64,000 nt of DNA from Liolophura sinensis. Its lineage: Eukaryota; Mollusca; Polyplacophora; Chitonida; Chitonidae. A program made the position numbers and the translations under genes. The stretch is from NCBI RefSeq assembly GCF_032854445.1, contig NC_088301.1, positions 23,222,226 through 23,286,225 of the forward strand. Direction: 5' to 3'. Below the pieces are notes generated by a model. The model was not told where the DNA came from. It made no database searches and saw only the letters and a program-made list of their open reading frames with translations. Below, one piece after another: positions 35,101 to 48,313 of the stretch (position 1 is its first letter; each line of letters starts with the position of its first letter).

Positions 35101-35785
35101 AATACATAGTATGTTATCTACAGCAAGAAAATGGATGAAAGTACGTGTGATACAGAATTTGTTTAATTTGAGCCCTGCTTATAATATGAGGTAGGGCTGA
35201 TATTTATACACTGGTTTTCACTCAGATAGCAGTGCTCATATGTCTAGGTTAGGTAAATCTACCTTTTCCTGTTTCCAGAACTATATTCACATAAAATCAA
35301 GAAAATACACAACTTATTCTGCCTACGTATATAATGAATGGACTCGGTAACAAGTGGCTGAGGAGCCCGAAGTGCCAGTTCATCACTCAAATAGCAGGTG
35401 TCTCTGTCCAGGGTTAGGCTAGGGTTAGGTGAATGCTACCTTTTTTCCTATTGAAATGCGATGTTTTATTCAAATTAAGAATAGGTGTGACATACTGTGT
35501 CCACATTACTTACATAAAGTATAAATTCAGCAGCACTAGCACGAGTCAGCAGTGGCAGCTTATAACTCAGTTCGCAGTGCGTATATAGGCCTATGGGTTA
35601 GGGTTGGGTCATTGTTAGCCTGTTATATTTGAAATTCGACATACCGGTGAAATTAAAGAAATACACGGCATATGCAATATATTAATTGGATAAACAATCC
35701 ATATAGAGCAGCACGTGGCTTAGTACCACTGAGGACCGCTAGCTCATCTCTCGGAATGCCCTGGAGATGTCCAAAGTTAGCTATT
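35101..35785. other. Intergenic with a loose repeat
   Basis: GGTTAGG-T words recur near 35244, 35413 and 35598, each followed by TACCTTTT or similar and then an AAATTAA-ATA stretch. This suggests a decayed repeat of roughly 170 bp. No gene. Confidence 0.4.
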
Positions 35786-35799
35786 GCAGCATTATTATC

Positions 35800-36010
35800 C
35801 AAGAGCCCTCTCACCAGTGTTGATAGCTGTAAGTTCGAGTCTAGCTTATGCTGTCTTTCTCTCCAACTTTAATTCGGAAGACCTGGGACCACCCTGAGGA
35901 CTGTCGTAGGTTTCTCCCGGGCTCTGTCGGGTTGCCTCTCATCATAATTCTGGCCGCTGTGGTATAAGTGAAATATTCTTGAGTACAATGTAAACTTCCA
36001 AAGAGATAAA
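35800..36010 (+). mobile_element. SINE, near full length
   Basis: B box (AAGTTCGAGTCTAGC), TTCTCCCGGGCTCTGTCGGG, GGTATAAGTGAAATATTCTTGAG, and a short tail. Confidence 0.75.
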
Positions 36011-36268
36011 TAGCTATGTATGTATCTATGCTTGCGGTTTAACGTCGTACTTCACAATTTTTTAGATAAATAGCTAAATTTGCCAACGAAGTGCTATAAC
36101 ATATGAACGTTGTACGTGGTGTTTTCCTCAGGAAATAACTGATGACAGATATTATATATGCAATTTGACGCAAATATTTACGACTTTAACGTGTAAAGAA
36201 TCAGTATCTGTATTTGGTACCTCTTGTTTTGAAATGCGCAGATCAATGTTACATACTCTAACGTTTTA

Positions 36269-36271
<3 letters not shown>

Positions 36272-36318
<47 letters not shown>

Positions 36319-36373
36319 TATTCAAACTAACTGCATTCAATATATATCACTATTCAAACTAACTGCATTCACT
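36272..36373. repeat. (AT)n tract plus a 31-bp tandem duplication
   Basis: About 44 bp of AT (36272-36315), followed by two copies of a unit containing CACTATTCAAACTAACTG (36316 and about 36347). Confidence 0.85.
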
Positions 36374-36572
36374 GTCATCTTCCGACGGGTAAAATGTTGA
36401 TTCTCCTTTCTGGATGTTCGCGAAGGAAAAAGACCACCAAGCAACGTTTGTAACGTGGCAAAACTGCTTAAATTTGACGCTAAATGGCAATCAGTCAATA
36501 AAGCGGCTTACTACAGCATGTCCTGCCATGAGACCCCTAAATTAACATCAACCAATGTTTATCAGATATTCA

Positions 36573-36834
36573 ATCATTTATTTATTTATTTATTTGATTG
36601 GTGTTTTAGGCCGTACTCAAGAATATTTCACTTATACGACGGTGACCAGCATTATGATGGGAGGAAACCGGGCAAAGCCAGGGGGAAACCCACGACCATC
36701 CGCAGGTTGGTGGGAGACATCCCATGTACGTCCGGAGAGAAAGCCAGCATGAGCTGTGCTTGAACTCACAGATAAGAGGCTCCTGGGTCATTACGCTGCG
36801 CTAGCGCGCTATCCAACTGAGCCAAGGAGGCCCC
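36573..36834 (-). mobile_element. Full-length SINE (reference copy), with TSD
   Basis: 262 bp flanked by GATATTCA at 36565-36572 and 36835-36842. Read on the minus strand it has a tRNA-like head (GGGGCCTCCTTGGCTCAGTTGG, A box), TGAGTTCAAG (B box), a central body with AACCTGCGGATGG and CCTCCCATCATAATGCTGG, the GTATAAGTGAAATATTCTTG segment and an (AAAT)n tail. It is the best template for naming the other copies. The family may be the molluscan RUDI/V-SINE group or a relative; I could not confirm this. Confidence 0.92.
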
Positions 36835-36843
36835 GATATTCAG

Positions 36844-37725
36844 TGCGCCGTGTTTTCGTTAATAATATCCATTGCTATGACATATTAAACAAAACCAGAC
36901 ATTTCAAAACACCAGAGCAGTTAGTAATTGCATGTTTATTACACATCAATAACATTAATCTAACCACGTTGTACAAAAAGCTCTGAAATAAATATGTAAA
37001 CAAGGAATGCAAAGTCCATGATAAATTTTATAAACATTCTTGTCCTATTTCACTGAGAGCTTGCAGTCTTACCATATAGTCAGTCTCAGTAGGCTGATAA
37101 AAGTACAACAGAATAATATAGTGTATATCAAGAATGTCACAGCTAGTGTGGGTCTTGCCACAATGAATAATCCACAGTAATATGCACCGTGTGATGTAAG
37201 CAACATAGATTTCTAAGTAATCTGCATAAATCCAGTATAGCCTACATGATGACACAAACATGTTCCTTTATTAAACATTTATCAAACAATATGAAGATAT
37301 TGGATATGAAGGTTTTTGCGTCTACATTTGTACACAGCATAAAAGTGTACAAAAGCTAAAACAAAACTTTTTCACCTGTATAACTCAGCTGCAGTCTGGG
37401 ATACGACTCAGTTGTGAGCCGCATAAGTTACAGACAAGTTTAATAAGGCATTCAGGGAACACCGACTGCTCGCGTGATTGAACAGTTCGTAAAACGCATG
37501 AAGTTTAAGTCAGGTGATACAATCAAATACTGTCTAAACCAAAATAAAAGAGAATGACACCATCATACACAGATATCATTCTCTCATTAGATAGTGCTAC
37601 AAGAATTTGTCATTGATTCAACAACAAACGGCAAAATTATAATACTATCATAATTATAACTGTTTATGGTATGCTTAAGATGGCAGAGCAGCCACTTATA
37701 ATCCGTTGAGGTGGAAAAAGACATC
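36844..37725. other. Gene-poor stretch
   Basis: No supported feature. Confidence 0.4.
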
Positions 37726-37730
37726 AATGT

Positions 37731-38170
37731 GGACCTGGGTGGGCTGTGGAAGGGCAGTTGTAGTGTGTTTATTAAACAGACCTGGGTCGGCTGTGAAAGG
37801 TGGGTTGTAGTGCGCTAATTATACAGGCCTGGGTGGACTGTGAAAGGTAGGTTGTCAAGTGTTTGTTACACAGACCTGGGTGGGCTGTAGTGTGTTTATT
37901 ATACAGACCTGGGTGGGCTGTGAAAGGTGGGTTGGAGTGTGTGTAGAGGGACCAGGGTGGGTTATGGGCAGTGGGTTGTAGTGTCTGTACACTGTTGAAT
38001 GGGATATGGAAGTAGGTGTGTAGTGACCTGGGTGGGCTAAAGAGTGTGCATTGTGCGAATATTTGGATGAGCTACAAAAGGTGGGTTTAATATGTGAAGT
38101 GTGTTGATTGTACAGAGAACTGGGTGGGATTTGAAAGGTCTGGTGTAGTGTGTGCATTATACAGAGAGAA
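37731..38170. repeat. Minisatellite, about 47-bp period
   Basis: GACCTGGGTGGGCTGTG-like unit starts at 37731, 37779, 37826, 37873, 37906, 37950, 38024 and 38117. The first four are 47-48 bp apart, then spacing drifts. Confidence 0.85.
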
Positions 38171-38343
38171 TATTGAGCAGACGGTGTGTAAAATGGCATG
38201 TGATGGCAGCAGATGATTCTCCATAGAGAGGAGAGCTGTGTTTTGATGAGAAAACACGCCAGACTGCTTCAGCATCTTCTCAACATTCCACTCAAGCTCA
38301 ATGGCTCCATCAACTTGGTCCAGTTGTTTGGGATAAACAGTTT
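38087..38343 (-). CDS. Possible terminal exon of an unknown gene
   Basis: After an acceptor-like TTCTATTTTATAG, the minus strand gives an open frame with protein-like composition, including QVDGAIELEWNVEKMLKQSG. It then runs into the minisatellite and stops. No upstream exon could be linked with confidence, and no family is recognised. It could be the last exon of a host gene spread through 38-46 kb, or chance. Confidence 0.3.
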
Positions 38344-38349
38344 CTATAA

Positions 38350-39590
38350 AATAGAACAATACACTACTTCTTGTATCCTGTGAATATTGTTAGTAAGGAT
38401 GGCACAGACTAAAGCCATTGTAAGCATGACTGTAGTGCAGTGGGACACTTTGAATGGGACTATGGCTTCACAATAAACATATGTAACGATTAGTGTGTAC
38501 TGACAGTTGGTATACAGCGTCATAGTGCTCTACACTAACTGACTTGCACAATTGCACAGTATTACATGGCAAACTACACTTGGTCACATAAATAACAATG
38601 CAATTGTTTATATGCACACATTATATTTAATACTACTTATAATAAGACATAAAATTATAGTTGTGTTAATTTGTTTTAGCAGTACTGGACACATGTTTAA
38701 TATTTTACTCTTTTATATATTAATAGAAAATAAAAGCTTTTTAATAAATATATTGAGAGAATGATACCCAGGGGCTCTCTGGAAACATAGTCATGTAGCG
38801 CTGTTCTACAACAAGTACCAAGCTCAGGTCAAAGAGAATGCTCCCCACGGGTATCCTACATTTGGTACAACAGTTAACCACTGGGGCTGGTTTGAAAGCT
38901 TGCCATGATGATACATGTAATTTAACATGTAAAGGTAACATGGGAAAAAAATGTACAGTGTGACAATTGTTTGTTTGGGATTTGAAATTATGAAAGAGTT
39001 TCCTGCCTATTGAACTTGAGCTCAACACATAAAGTACTGAGGTCGTGAATTTGGTAATTTACGGTACTTAATACACTTACAAAGCATAAAGGATATGAAC
39101 TTAAACAAGTGTCTCCTTAAAAGAGGAAGTTGTAACTTTTAGCATGAAGGGGATAGTGCAACTACTGATTGACCCGTATCAGTATGATGGCTCGGGCGGG
39201 GCGCCTTACTTCCCTTCGGTAAAGCGACTCAGTGAAGCAGCACTAGATAAAAGAGCGGTGGAATTCCGTCCTGCAACAAGGAGGCACATTACCTAAGCAT
39301 TCCCTCATCGTCATATAACTGTAAAATTGTTAAATATGACTTTAAGCCCCAAGCCTCACTCACAAGGCTATACCATCTAACGAACAACATATCTTTACTT
39401 TTCCAAAAAGCCAGGAAAGAAATTTAATATTATGCTTTCAGCATTTGCAATAAATGTCCCAAAAATTACAAGAATTTGGGTAGCTAAAATGTTAACAGAG
39501 CATGAGCTATGGAACATGTCATTGTGTTGTGTTCCCCATGTGAGCAAAACCTGAGCTTAGTACATATGCCTGCATGTTGACTAATAAATT
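38350..39590. other. Gene-poor stretch with a dispersed repeat
   Basis: ATTTGGTAATTTAC with TCGTGAA before it (about 39043-39062) recurs at about 44240-44260 together with preceding CATAAAG-ACTGA text, so it is a dispersed repeat. No gene supported. Confidence 0.4.
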
Positions 39591-39594
39591 GATT

Positions 39595-39880
39595 TGCTTA
39601 CGCAATGGCAACGAGTTTTGTAGTTCGAGGAAACTGTCCAGGGTAAACCACCAGCCTTGGGCATGTTTATATTATGTTAGAATGCAAGGCACAGGGTATT
39701 GAATGAATGCAAGACTGCCCAACAGCACCCTGAGATACTGCATACCGTGACCTATACCAAGTGCCTATGATGTTTGGGAAAGCAGAGATTGCCTGCGAGC
39801 ACCGGGATTGAACCTACACTTTGTTTGTCTGTGAGTTAGTCAAGCTGCTAACCAAGCTGCTAACCAAGCTTCATGTAGCT
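39595..39880 (-). mobile_element. tRNA-derived SINE, another family
   Basis: Read on the minus strand, GTGTAGGTTCAATCCCGGTG holds a perfect B box (GGTTCAATCCC). GGTTAGCAGCTTGG, an A-box-like stretch present twice, lies upstream. The body ends with GTTTACCCTGGACAG, TTCCTCGAACTACAAAA and TTGCCATTGCGTAAG. Confidence 0.6.
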
Positions 39881-39884
39881 GTGT

Positions 39885-41260
39885 GCTATTACAAGACAAC
39901 TTGAGGCATCCATCTGTGTGTACGTTGTAGTTGCACCACCCACAATTGTCCCCATTGATGCTTGCCATATGTATGAAGAATGATGACTGAATGATATGCG
40001 TTGACCACGGAAATGAAGAGTACCTGATTAAGTATACTAGTACATGTAATGTAAGGATACAGCAATTATATTTATGCTTTACAGGTGAGCCAACAATAAA
40101 GGTTGAAAGACGGAACAAAAATAAACTTGAAAATTAACCATTTTATTTTGTGATTTTCCTGTTTTTGAAGGCTTTTGGATAACATAAATATGTCTTAAAC
40201 AATTACTGGGACAATCCACATGTGCCACAAATTAGATGATTTTTGAGTTTTATATTTGCACTGCCTTAAAACATTAGAAAAAGAAGATTTTGCCCGTAAA
40301 ACAGAAATATTAATTGATGAGGCCTAAAGATTCAAAAGTATTGTACATCTGGATACGGTTCAGAGACCTCCAAGTTGCTCCAAAGATGTACAGGAGAAAC
40401 AGACGGCAGAAATAGTTAACTGTTGTATTTCTAATTTGATGATATAAAAGAATACTAGTAAGTTAATGACCATGCAACCTGATGAAGAACTGAGTAATGA
40501 TTTGTTCACTCAAGACAACAAAATTGAATATTATATTCGATTATTATTTTAAATCAAATGACAAACTTTATTCGAATGAAGTGATGATTTACAAGAAAAC
40601 TGATGGATTGTATTGCATGCACCGAGATTAAAACCAATTGAGACAACAAGCCTCAACAGAGGTGATTTAGACTACCTGTGCAGAAACAAGGTTTGCGTCA
40701 CAAATGGTGAAAATATAAAATGAAGTGTGAAGTGTTCATCAAAGATGGCAGGATTAATTGCAGATGATGGATTTATCTGTCTCTAGTCACCCCAAAATGT
40801 TGTCTTCTGTTGTACTCGTGGGAGGAATGGAGAGGATCTGAAAAGAAGAATAGATGGTGTTTTAAAGCATAATAACCAAGCAGAATTTGTTGCATGAACA
40901 GCATTTATATCTAAAACCATCTGGCACTGGGCTGATGTGAACAGGTATCAAAAATAAATAAGAACACATAATGTGGGTAGTGTGTGCACTACATAACAAC
41001 AACTAGCTCTAGAGGAATGCACTTAACTGAAGCTAATGAGGCAATCATGAGCACTGACCCAGGAGTTGAAGAGTCAGTTGTGCAGTACATAATTTAATTT
41101 GGCTTTTAGGATTTGCAAGTAAATTGCATGTTTTGTTGAATTTGGCAGAATGCTTCTAATTTATTTATCTGATAGTTTGTTAATGCTGTACTGAAGACTT
41201 GTTGACTCGTATAATGTTCATGAGTATTATGGGTTAATGAAATGGGAGTGCCCATGGAAA
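39885..41260. other. Gene-poor stretch
   Basis: No supported feature. Confidence 0.4.
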
Positions 41261-41267
41261 ACCACAA

Positions 41268-41443
41268 TTTATTTATTTGGTGTTTTACGCCATACTGAAG
41301 AATATTTCACTTATACGACAGCGGTCAGCATTATGGTGGAAGGAAACTGGGCTCAAAACCCACGACCACCTGCCAGTTGTTACCAAACCTTGCCACCTAG
41401 GACCGCAGAGGAGATGAACTGACTGCGACTGCATTGGTGACAG
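41268..41443 (-). mobile_element. SINE copy
   Basis: GGTGTTTTACGCCATACTG, AATATTTCACTTATACGACAG, CAGCATTATGGTGGAAGG and CACGACCACCTGCCAG, in minus orientation. Confidence 0.8.
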
Positions 41444-41612
41444 GCGAATAGCTCTGAATACAGGCAGCTGACTTGGGCCATACATGAACTCTGTTATACC
41501 TCTGTGTACATATACTTTGTATAGTAATATACAGTATTACAGTACAGATATTGTGTTGTGTATATTGTAGCTGAGAGGAGATCGAGATGGGTGAATATTA
41601 CGATGCTGCTAG

Positions 41613-41700
41613 TTTATTTACTTATTTGATTGGTGTTTTGCAATGGACTGAGGAATATTTTACGTATTTAACAGCAGAAAGCATTATGGTGGAAGCCAGT
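41613..41700 (-). mobile_element. SINE tail fragment
   Basis: ATTTGATTGGTGTTTTGCA, GAGGAATATTTTACGTATTT, GCATTATGGTGGAAG. It is about 170 bp from the previous copy and strongly diverged. Confidence 0.65.
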
Positions 41701-44700
41701 GAGAGTACAAGGGAACTTAGTTCACAAATATAAGCCAATTATTTGATGACAAGTTTTGACTGAACAGACACACAGATGAACAAGACCAAATATACGCACC
41801 ATCTGCAAGTGCAATTTAAAGACACCAATATTGTTCGCATCTGCAAACAATAACACTGATGGCTGCTGTGGTTTTACTGTCTATACTGTAAATGCACTGG
41901 CAACCATTACACTTTATACTCTATGGCTTGCAATAATGGGTTAAATGCTAAACTGTAACAGATTAAAGCAACTGTGTCACACTTTTATTACAAGAATGAC
42001 ATTTGGAAGTACCGGTGGTGGGAGAATTTATTTGCATAACTCACTCACATGTACTTGTGTTTTACGAAAGGTGAATGTCAGCACTTGGCTTGCATCATGG
42101 TTGACAAGGATCTTGAAGATGCCTTTGAATGAATCTGTAATATAATAAAGCTGGAGGTAAGATAACTATGTACAACAATTTTTTTGGCAAATGGAATAAT
42201 ATTATGTAGTGCATATATATATATATATCAGAAAAGACATGATAACCTTAAGTGAAAAGATCGCTTTGGTGTATTTATGTACTTGTTAGCTTGATTACAC
42301 ATATATTTTGTAAAAGTGTTGCCTACATGATTTACATACATTATGCTAAGGGAGGGCATGAGATGACCGCTGATGCTGCAAATGGTTGTGCCTTGAATAA
42401 TATTTAATGTGTGACCGTTACAAAAATGTAACTACATGCACAGTTAACCACATATTTTGAAAGGATTTTATTTAAATTAACTGGTTTGGTTTGAGAATTG
42501 GCAGTAAAAATTAGTACTGTTACTAATTAACTGAAACACCTGCAGCTACACAGTGCATGTACATGTAGCAACAAGGAACATAAAATTGTGAGGAGGAAAT
42601 CAGTGCAAAGAGACAAGTTAACAAAATGGGTTACTAATACACAGTTTCTTTGATCTACATATACACATTTAACCAAATTGACCCAATATTATGATTGATA
42701 AGAAGAACCATAACGAAGTTGCACTGATGGAGAGGCAATATGATGAACAGTGAAACAATGATATACATATGAAAGTGACCTTACTTGATTTTGGTTTGAA
42801 GCAATACTGAAGGCCATGTGTAGAAAAAACTAGAAGGTTGTGATGCCAAACATTAAAGGTAACATTTTATGAAATGCAACTAAAATTGATGCTTGGGAGT
42901 TTTGAAGTGTGTGAATGAGAGAAATTGGTATGAAAACAAAAGCTTTTTATTGGTAAACTGTGATATTTTTGCTCAGTATGTCAGCTAGTTTTAATACAGT
43001 TTGATTAGTTTGGGTGTGCAACAGTTTCAGAGACGAACTGTTTTGTGGACATTAAATGGCTCTACATATGGCCCTGATACTGCATAATATTTGATTATTT
43101 GTGCATTTCACTGAGACCATGGCTGTGCCCCAACCCACCCCCCCCCCCCCCAAAAAAAAAAAACATAGGCCTTTGGTCAGCAGCTGGTGAGCTTTGCCAA
43201 CACACAGGTTTTGACTGGCAGTGCTAGACAAGTGCATTCTGTGTTGTGTGAATTTTACTTCTGAAACCAACTTCTTTGATGACGACCACACAATCCATGG
43301 TCGACGGATTATTGTCATGCTTAAGGAGCCATAAAAATTAAGAGCGGGAAATGTACAATTGCCTTCCAAACTGGGGTGGCTATATGTATCTTGTGTATCT
43401 TAACCACTGGGCCACTGCCTGCAAACTACAATATACTGGATGAAGGCAAATGTTTTGAAAGCAACCTTAGGTATTACCTCAGCACCAGGAGTGATGTAGA
43501 CCACTTGCTGCAACTTTGAGTGCAATTGGGAAGTGCCTTTGTTTGCAAAACTAGTAGCATATACAGACATTGTAGCACACTTGTTGACTGTGGCCATCTT
43601 TACATGTTGCTATGTATTTTACAATGATTTGCAACACTATAACGAAGAACATAAACAGATAATGTAACAGGAGTTCATGGTTGAAATGGCAAAATAGGTG
43701 GCTGTTGATAAACTTGAAAGATGATATGTCCTTACCAATGTTGCATAAAAGGTGAAAAGATTGGCCTACCCCATATTGACAAGAATGCTGAGGATAAGTA
43801 AACCTGAAATTTAAAAAAAGGTACATGTAAATTATGCTTTTTTTCACCGAACACATACTACATGTATGATAAAAGGAAACTCAAGTAATGTTATAAGAGA
43901 TTTGTATTTAAGATAAACTTTACATCATTTAATCAATGTGATAACAATGAAGTATGCAACGATTAGTTGCATACTTTAGATTAGTTAGGAAAATGACCAA
44001 GCCTCTGGTCATAAAACAATTGGCACACTATCGATATATTATAAGAGAAGGCTTTAATCAAGAGCATGTATGAGCAACACAAACAGTATGAGGCTTACAG
44101 AAAAAGTGTAATGGTGTAAGAATGCAATAAAAACAAATGAACAACAACATGTTATGCTAAACTTATAATTGCTACCAAAGGGCTCGCCTGTATGAGACAC
44201 ATGAAGGCAAAACTTCGGCCCAATGCATAAAGAACTGAAATCGTGAATTTGGTAATTTACAGTAATTAATATGCTCAAGGAGATTTATATGTATGTAAAA
44301 CTTCAGGTCAATACATGACATACTTTGTAAGATACCAACCCTATACTGTGCTCTACAAGTGTGCAAACCCTGAGCTCAATACCTGCAGTACTTCTTAAGA
44401 TACCACCTCCTAACATTTTGTTTAACATCATTTTCTCCATTATCAGATGCAGATGCTGACGCCCGGGGTACGACATAAGCTACAAAGTTTAACCATAGAG
44501 GCTGCTGATAATAGAAGCTGCAATACATGAGCATACTGATGCCAGAGAGCAACAAAAGCCATTTTAGGGGGGGGGGGGGGAAATAACAAAAATTCAACAT
44601 GTAAAAGATGTACATATATACAGCTATGCACAAGCCACAGATGTGTGAACATGAAAACAAAATATGTTTAGAACCTGGAAATTTTGTATGATTTTAATAC

Positions 44701-46250
44701 AGCCATGAGATTGAAATAATACACAAATACTAACAGAACTGAGGAAAAATAACTGAAGCAGTATGTTGATTAGAATCTGCATTGGTAACACATGACAAGT
44801 TTATAGCCATATGATGGCCTAGTTAATGGTTTTGGGAACCAGAATAATATAGTTTCTGTACAAAGAGTTAAGCTTAGCATAGATTTTCTGGACATAGTTT
44901 ACATGTATAAAACTTAAACACAAAAGTGACACAGGCGTAAAATAGACATTCATGTAACATGATCTAAAAGAATATACAAGTGTGATGGAAACACAAACAC
45001 ATCTGAGATTAAAATACTGAGGAATAAGACGGAATGTTCAAGCAGTTGAACTTGGAACACAATGGATTACTGTAAAGTCCTTATTATTCTCTGGAATTTA
45101 TTTTCGTGGGTTTTCTCCAAAACTATGTTCGCTGGAATTAATTTTTCTGTATTTAAGAGAATACTGAAAGACAAATCTTAAAATCTTAAATTTTCCAAGA
45201 TAAGATATGGCCCAAATTATTCAAGCACGTGAAACCTGAATCATCATGGGTGGCTTTAATTCTCCTTTGTTTCCTGCAGTGTCACTAATCCTTGTGATCT
45301 GGATCATAGATTAAAACAATGGGGGATGCTTTAACACTACGTAAGAAGATTATCTTCGCACCTACTGTGAGCAGTACTCAAACAGGTGTCACTTCTTTTT
45401 GATTCACTGATGAGTACTTTTAAACATCTGGCAAAGTGACCTGTCACCTTTTGAGCAGTTTAACACAAAACATATGAATTCACCATTATCGGCGCCAATC
45501 ACTCATTCTTTATCAAGCAACACGGTAAGTTTTGCACTGTTTTCAGTTTTAATCGTCCTCTGTAGCAGGTTAGAAACCGCAAACATTGCTGTAGCTGTCA
45601 AACGGCCATTGTGTTATACACACTTCACAGTTTGTTAGAACTTATTGGATCACAAGAGAGACACAGCTAATGACATAGCGCTTATCACAGCGACATTCAT
45701 TAGAAGCCAGCACATGCGAGAATGTGCTTTTCTTTCACTTTACTGGCACAGTGAAGACTAATCTAACTACAGACGAATGAACTCCCACTTTGTTTTATAC
45801 CAACAAAGCCTTAGTATCAGAGTTTGTACATATTTAAACCATAATTTACCTTCCCTACTGTAAAAAAATTTAGCTGGCCCACCGGCTTTCTTAGCTCAAC
45901 TCCATCTGCCTGGCAAAGATTTCACTTCATTATTACTACGACCTGTAGCACATCATTCAATATTGGATATTTTTCGCTGAAATTATTTTTTGCAGTAAAT
46001 TATTGATACGAAAATTAGTTCTATGCAAAAATTAAGTACTTCACAGCATTCTGTTTTTGCTAACCATACACAAAAACACAATTAGAGGTTTTACACAAAT
46101 GCATTTTTGAGACAGTGTGAAGCCGAGAATGGCATAACATAAACATGCATTAGGGGAATGTTATGGGAGCTTGATGCATGCAACATTTAAAGAAGGGAAC
46201 AAGTGCATGCTGGAAATGGTACATGTTGTTGGCATACTGTATAAATGATA
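41701..46250. other. Long gene-poor tract
   Basis: No gene is called. It holds poly-C/poly-A at 43138-43162, poly-G at 44568-44580, a TA run near 42216-42228, and the dispersed repeat near 44240. A 'TTTATTTTCGTGGG' type repeat lies at about 45098. An open segment with a good Kozak ATG lies at 43455-43597 on the minus strand (see rejected list). Introns of an unseen gene are possible. Confidence 0.35.
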
Positions 46251-46251
46251 A

Positions 46252-46475
46252 ATTTATTTATTTCATTGGTGTTTGACGCTCAAGAGCATTCCAGTACAGC
46301 ATTATGGTGGGAGGAAACTGCGCAGAGTGAGGAGGAAACCCACAACCATGCGCAGGTTGCTGGAAGACCTTCTCATGTACGGCCAGAGAGGAAGCCAGCA
46401 TGAGCTAGAGTTGATCTCTTAGCGACTGGGTCACATGGCAGCACTGGCGTGCTAACTCCCTAACTCCCTCAGACA
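46252..46475 (-). mobile_element. SINE, near full length
   Basis: TTTATTTATTTCATTGGTG tail, GCATTATGGTGGGAGGAAAC, CAACCATGCGCAGGTTGC, GAGAGGAAGCCAGCATGAGC and a decayed head to CTAACTCCCTCAG. Confidence 0.8.
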
Positions 46476-46791
46476 AGAAGGCCAATCTTGTTTCAATGGT
46501 ATTAAAAAAAGGATATGTGACATATGCAATGGCTGTAGGTTTGATGGGTTGCATAAACAGAAATTTAACATGCATGTAAAGAAGTACTTCCGAGTGATTA
46601 TACTGAAATTTGAAACATGGTGCATGAATGGTAGATGATGCCAGTAGGTGATGTACACATAGAAGTAAGGGTGTAGTGCATACTTCCAAAATGTAGCATA
46701 TCACTAAACTGACATACATAGGTCGCAGAAAAGGACAGGCATTACGAGCAACCACATCATACACTGGGCCTACTGCGAACTAGGCAAGGAT

Positions 46792-46839
46792 CTCGGCTGT
46801 GATCTTTTAATATGGGGTTAGGCATAGATCACAGCCGAG
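46792..46839. repeat. Perfect 14-bp inverted repeat
   Basis: CTCGGCTGTGATCT (46792-46805) and AGATCACAGCCGAG (46826-46839) surround a 20-base loop. There is no U-run, so this is not a bacterial-type terminator. Possible small foldback element or protein-binding palindrome. Confidence 0.85.
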
Positions 46840-46859
46840 GAGTCATCCAGGTTAAAACA

Positions 46860-48310
46860 GTGGTATGTAAAAATAGCCAAGCGCAGAGAAACTATGCGCA
46901 ACAAAAATCTGTGCAAAATGTACCAGTACATGCATTAACAGGGCAAAACTCCAATGAATTATGTTCACCGAGTCATCCTCTGTTCCTCTGCCAAGTTTTC
47001 CAACATTCTGTACCCTTTACGGCCAGTAAATCTAAGATAATTCACAGTTGTGACTTACGCTCACATGCCGTGTTGACATTTTGACCTACTAAACCATGTT
47101 ACTGCTACCCGCCCATGTGCATTCGTGGTTGACCTTTCATTATGTCACTATGTTTTGAGCTGGCTGTCAGTTCTGACATGCACAAAGCCATGTGACTGAG
47201 GAGATTCAAATTTGATAGAAGCCTATGGCACAAAATGACAGACCTCACAGTTTGTGCAAACTGTCAGAATAAAATTATTTTTTTAGCAAATGAAAAACGG
47301 GGGTTACCTTCGACATCCGCTCCATTCAAAATTGGGTACCATAGGCATTACGGTGTGTGAAGGCCTTGATAGTTTTTTGCCAAAGGATGTGGCAGGTACG
47401 TCAGAAAAGACAAAACGCACCCTGACTGTTACCATTTGCTGTTGAAAGCAACAGCTGGCAATTCGTCAGAATTTCAATTTCCGGAAATTTTCCGGAAAGG
47501 TTATCCGCTGCTGCGCATGTGTGCCTCGCTAACCCAATTTTAAAAACATGCCAGCGCATGGCGACCTGCCAAATACAACCATATTTTTGACTTCAGCTAA
47601 GATTTACAGGAGAGTGGGGATGTAAAGGCGAGTAGCGGCTGTGGCAAGATGTGCGCAAATATTTTAGCTTTCAGAATAGCCGTGCTTCATGTGTATTCAG
47701 GACGAATCTAAAACTCATGCATTTGAATTGGACGAGGTTGTAGCTCTTTGTAAGCAATATTCCGAAATTGGGTGCAGACAACTCTCGGGCTAAGGATGGC
47801 TAGCGGTCCAGTATATATATAAGCCACTCTTAGACCGAGGTCTCGGGCTAACTGTGGACAACACCAGTGTGTTGAGGATAGCACACTGAGAACCAAAGAG
47901 TGCGGTGAAAGAAAATGCTTACATATATTTCTGCACAAACCTAGCCACATAGAGCTACCACCAACCTTACGTTTGCAACTACTAAGTTGGACTTATTAAA
48001 TACTGAGGATGAGTACGTGATGCACTAACATTGCTAAAATAAAGAGCACAACAACAACTTTGACAGTTTGCGCTGTTGTAACTAGCCTACATTGTACACT
48101 GATGAACTCAAATGGCACAGAATGGCAAGCGTAATTCACAGATTGGCGAGCACTGTTTGGATTAATTATGACGCGTATAAATTTTTACTTAAAAAATAGT
48201 AAAAATAAGTGAGCTTACATCAGCTGAGGTAGCAACACCTTCCATTGAACTGAAGTTACATATGCCACTGATCGACCCGAGTAAGAACTGCTGTGATTGG
48301 ACGAAACAGC
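46860..48310. other. Gene-poor stretch
   Basis: No supported gene. Confidence 0.4.
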
Positions 48311-48313
48311 CAG

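Noticed and set aside
37731-38170. CRISPR-like array
   Set aside because: The unit is one continuous tandem repeat with drifting spacing, not repeats with unique spacers, and the genome is eukaryotic.
43240-43330. Minus-strand frame reading HDNNPSTMDCVVVIKEVG
   Set aside because: Protein-like but short, without clear splice sites and without a linked exon.
43455-43597. Minus-strand open segment starting ATGGCCACAG with a good Kozak context and ending at a GAG|GTAATA donor
   Set aside because: No partner exon in phase and no recognisable family; it may be chance in a gene-poor tract.
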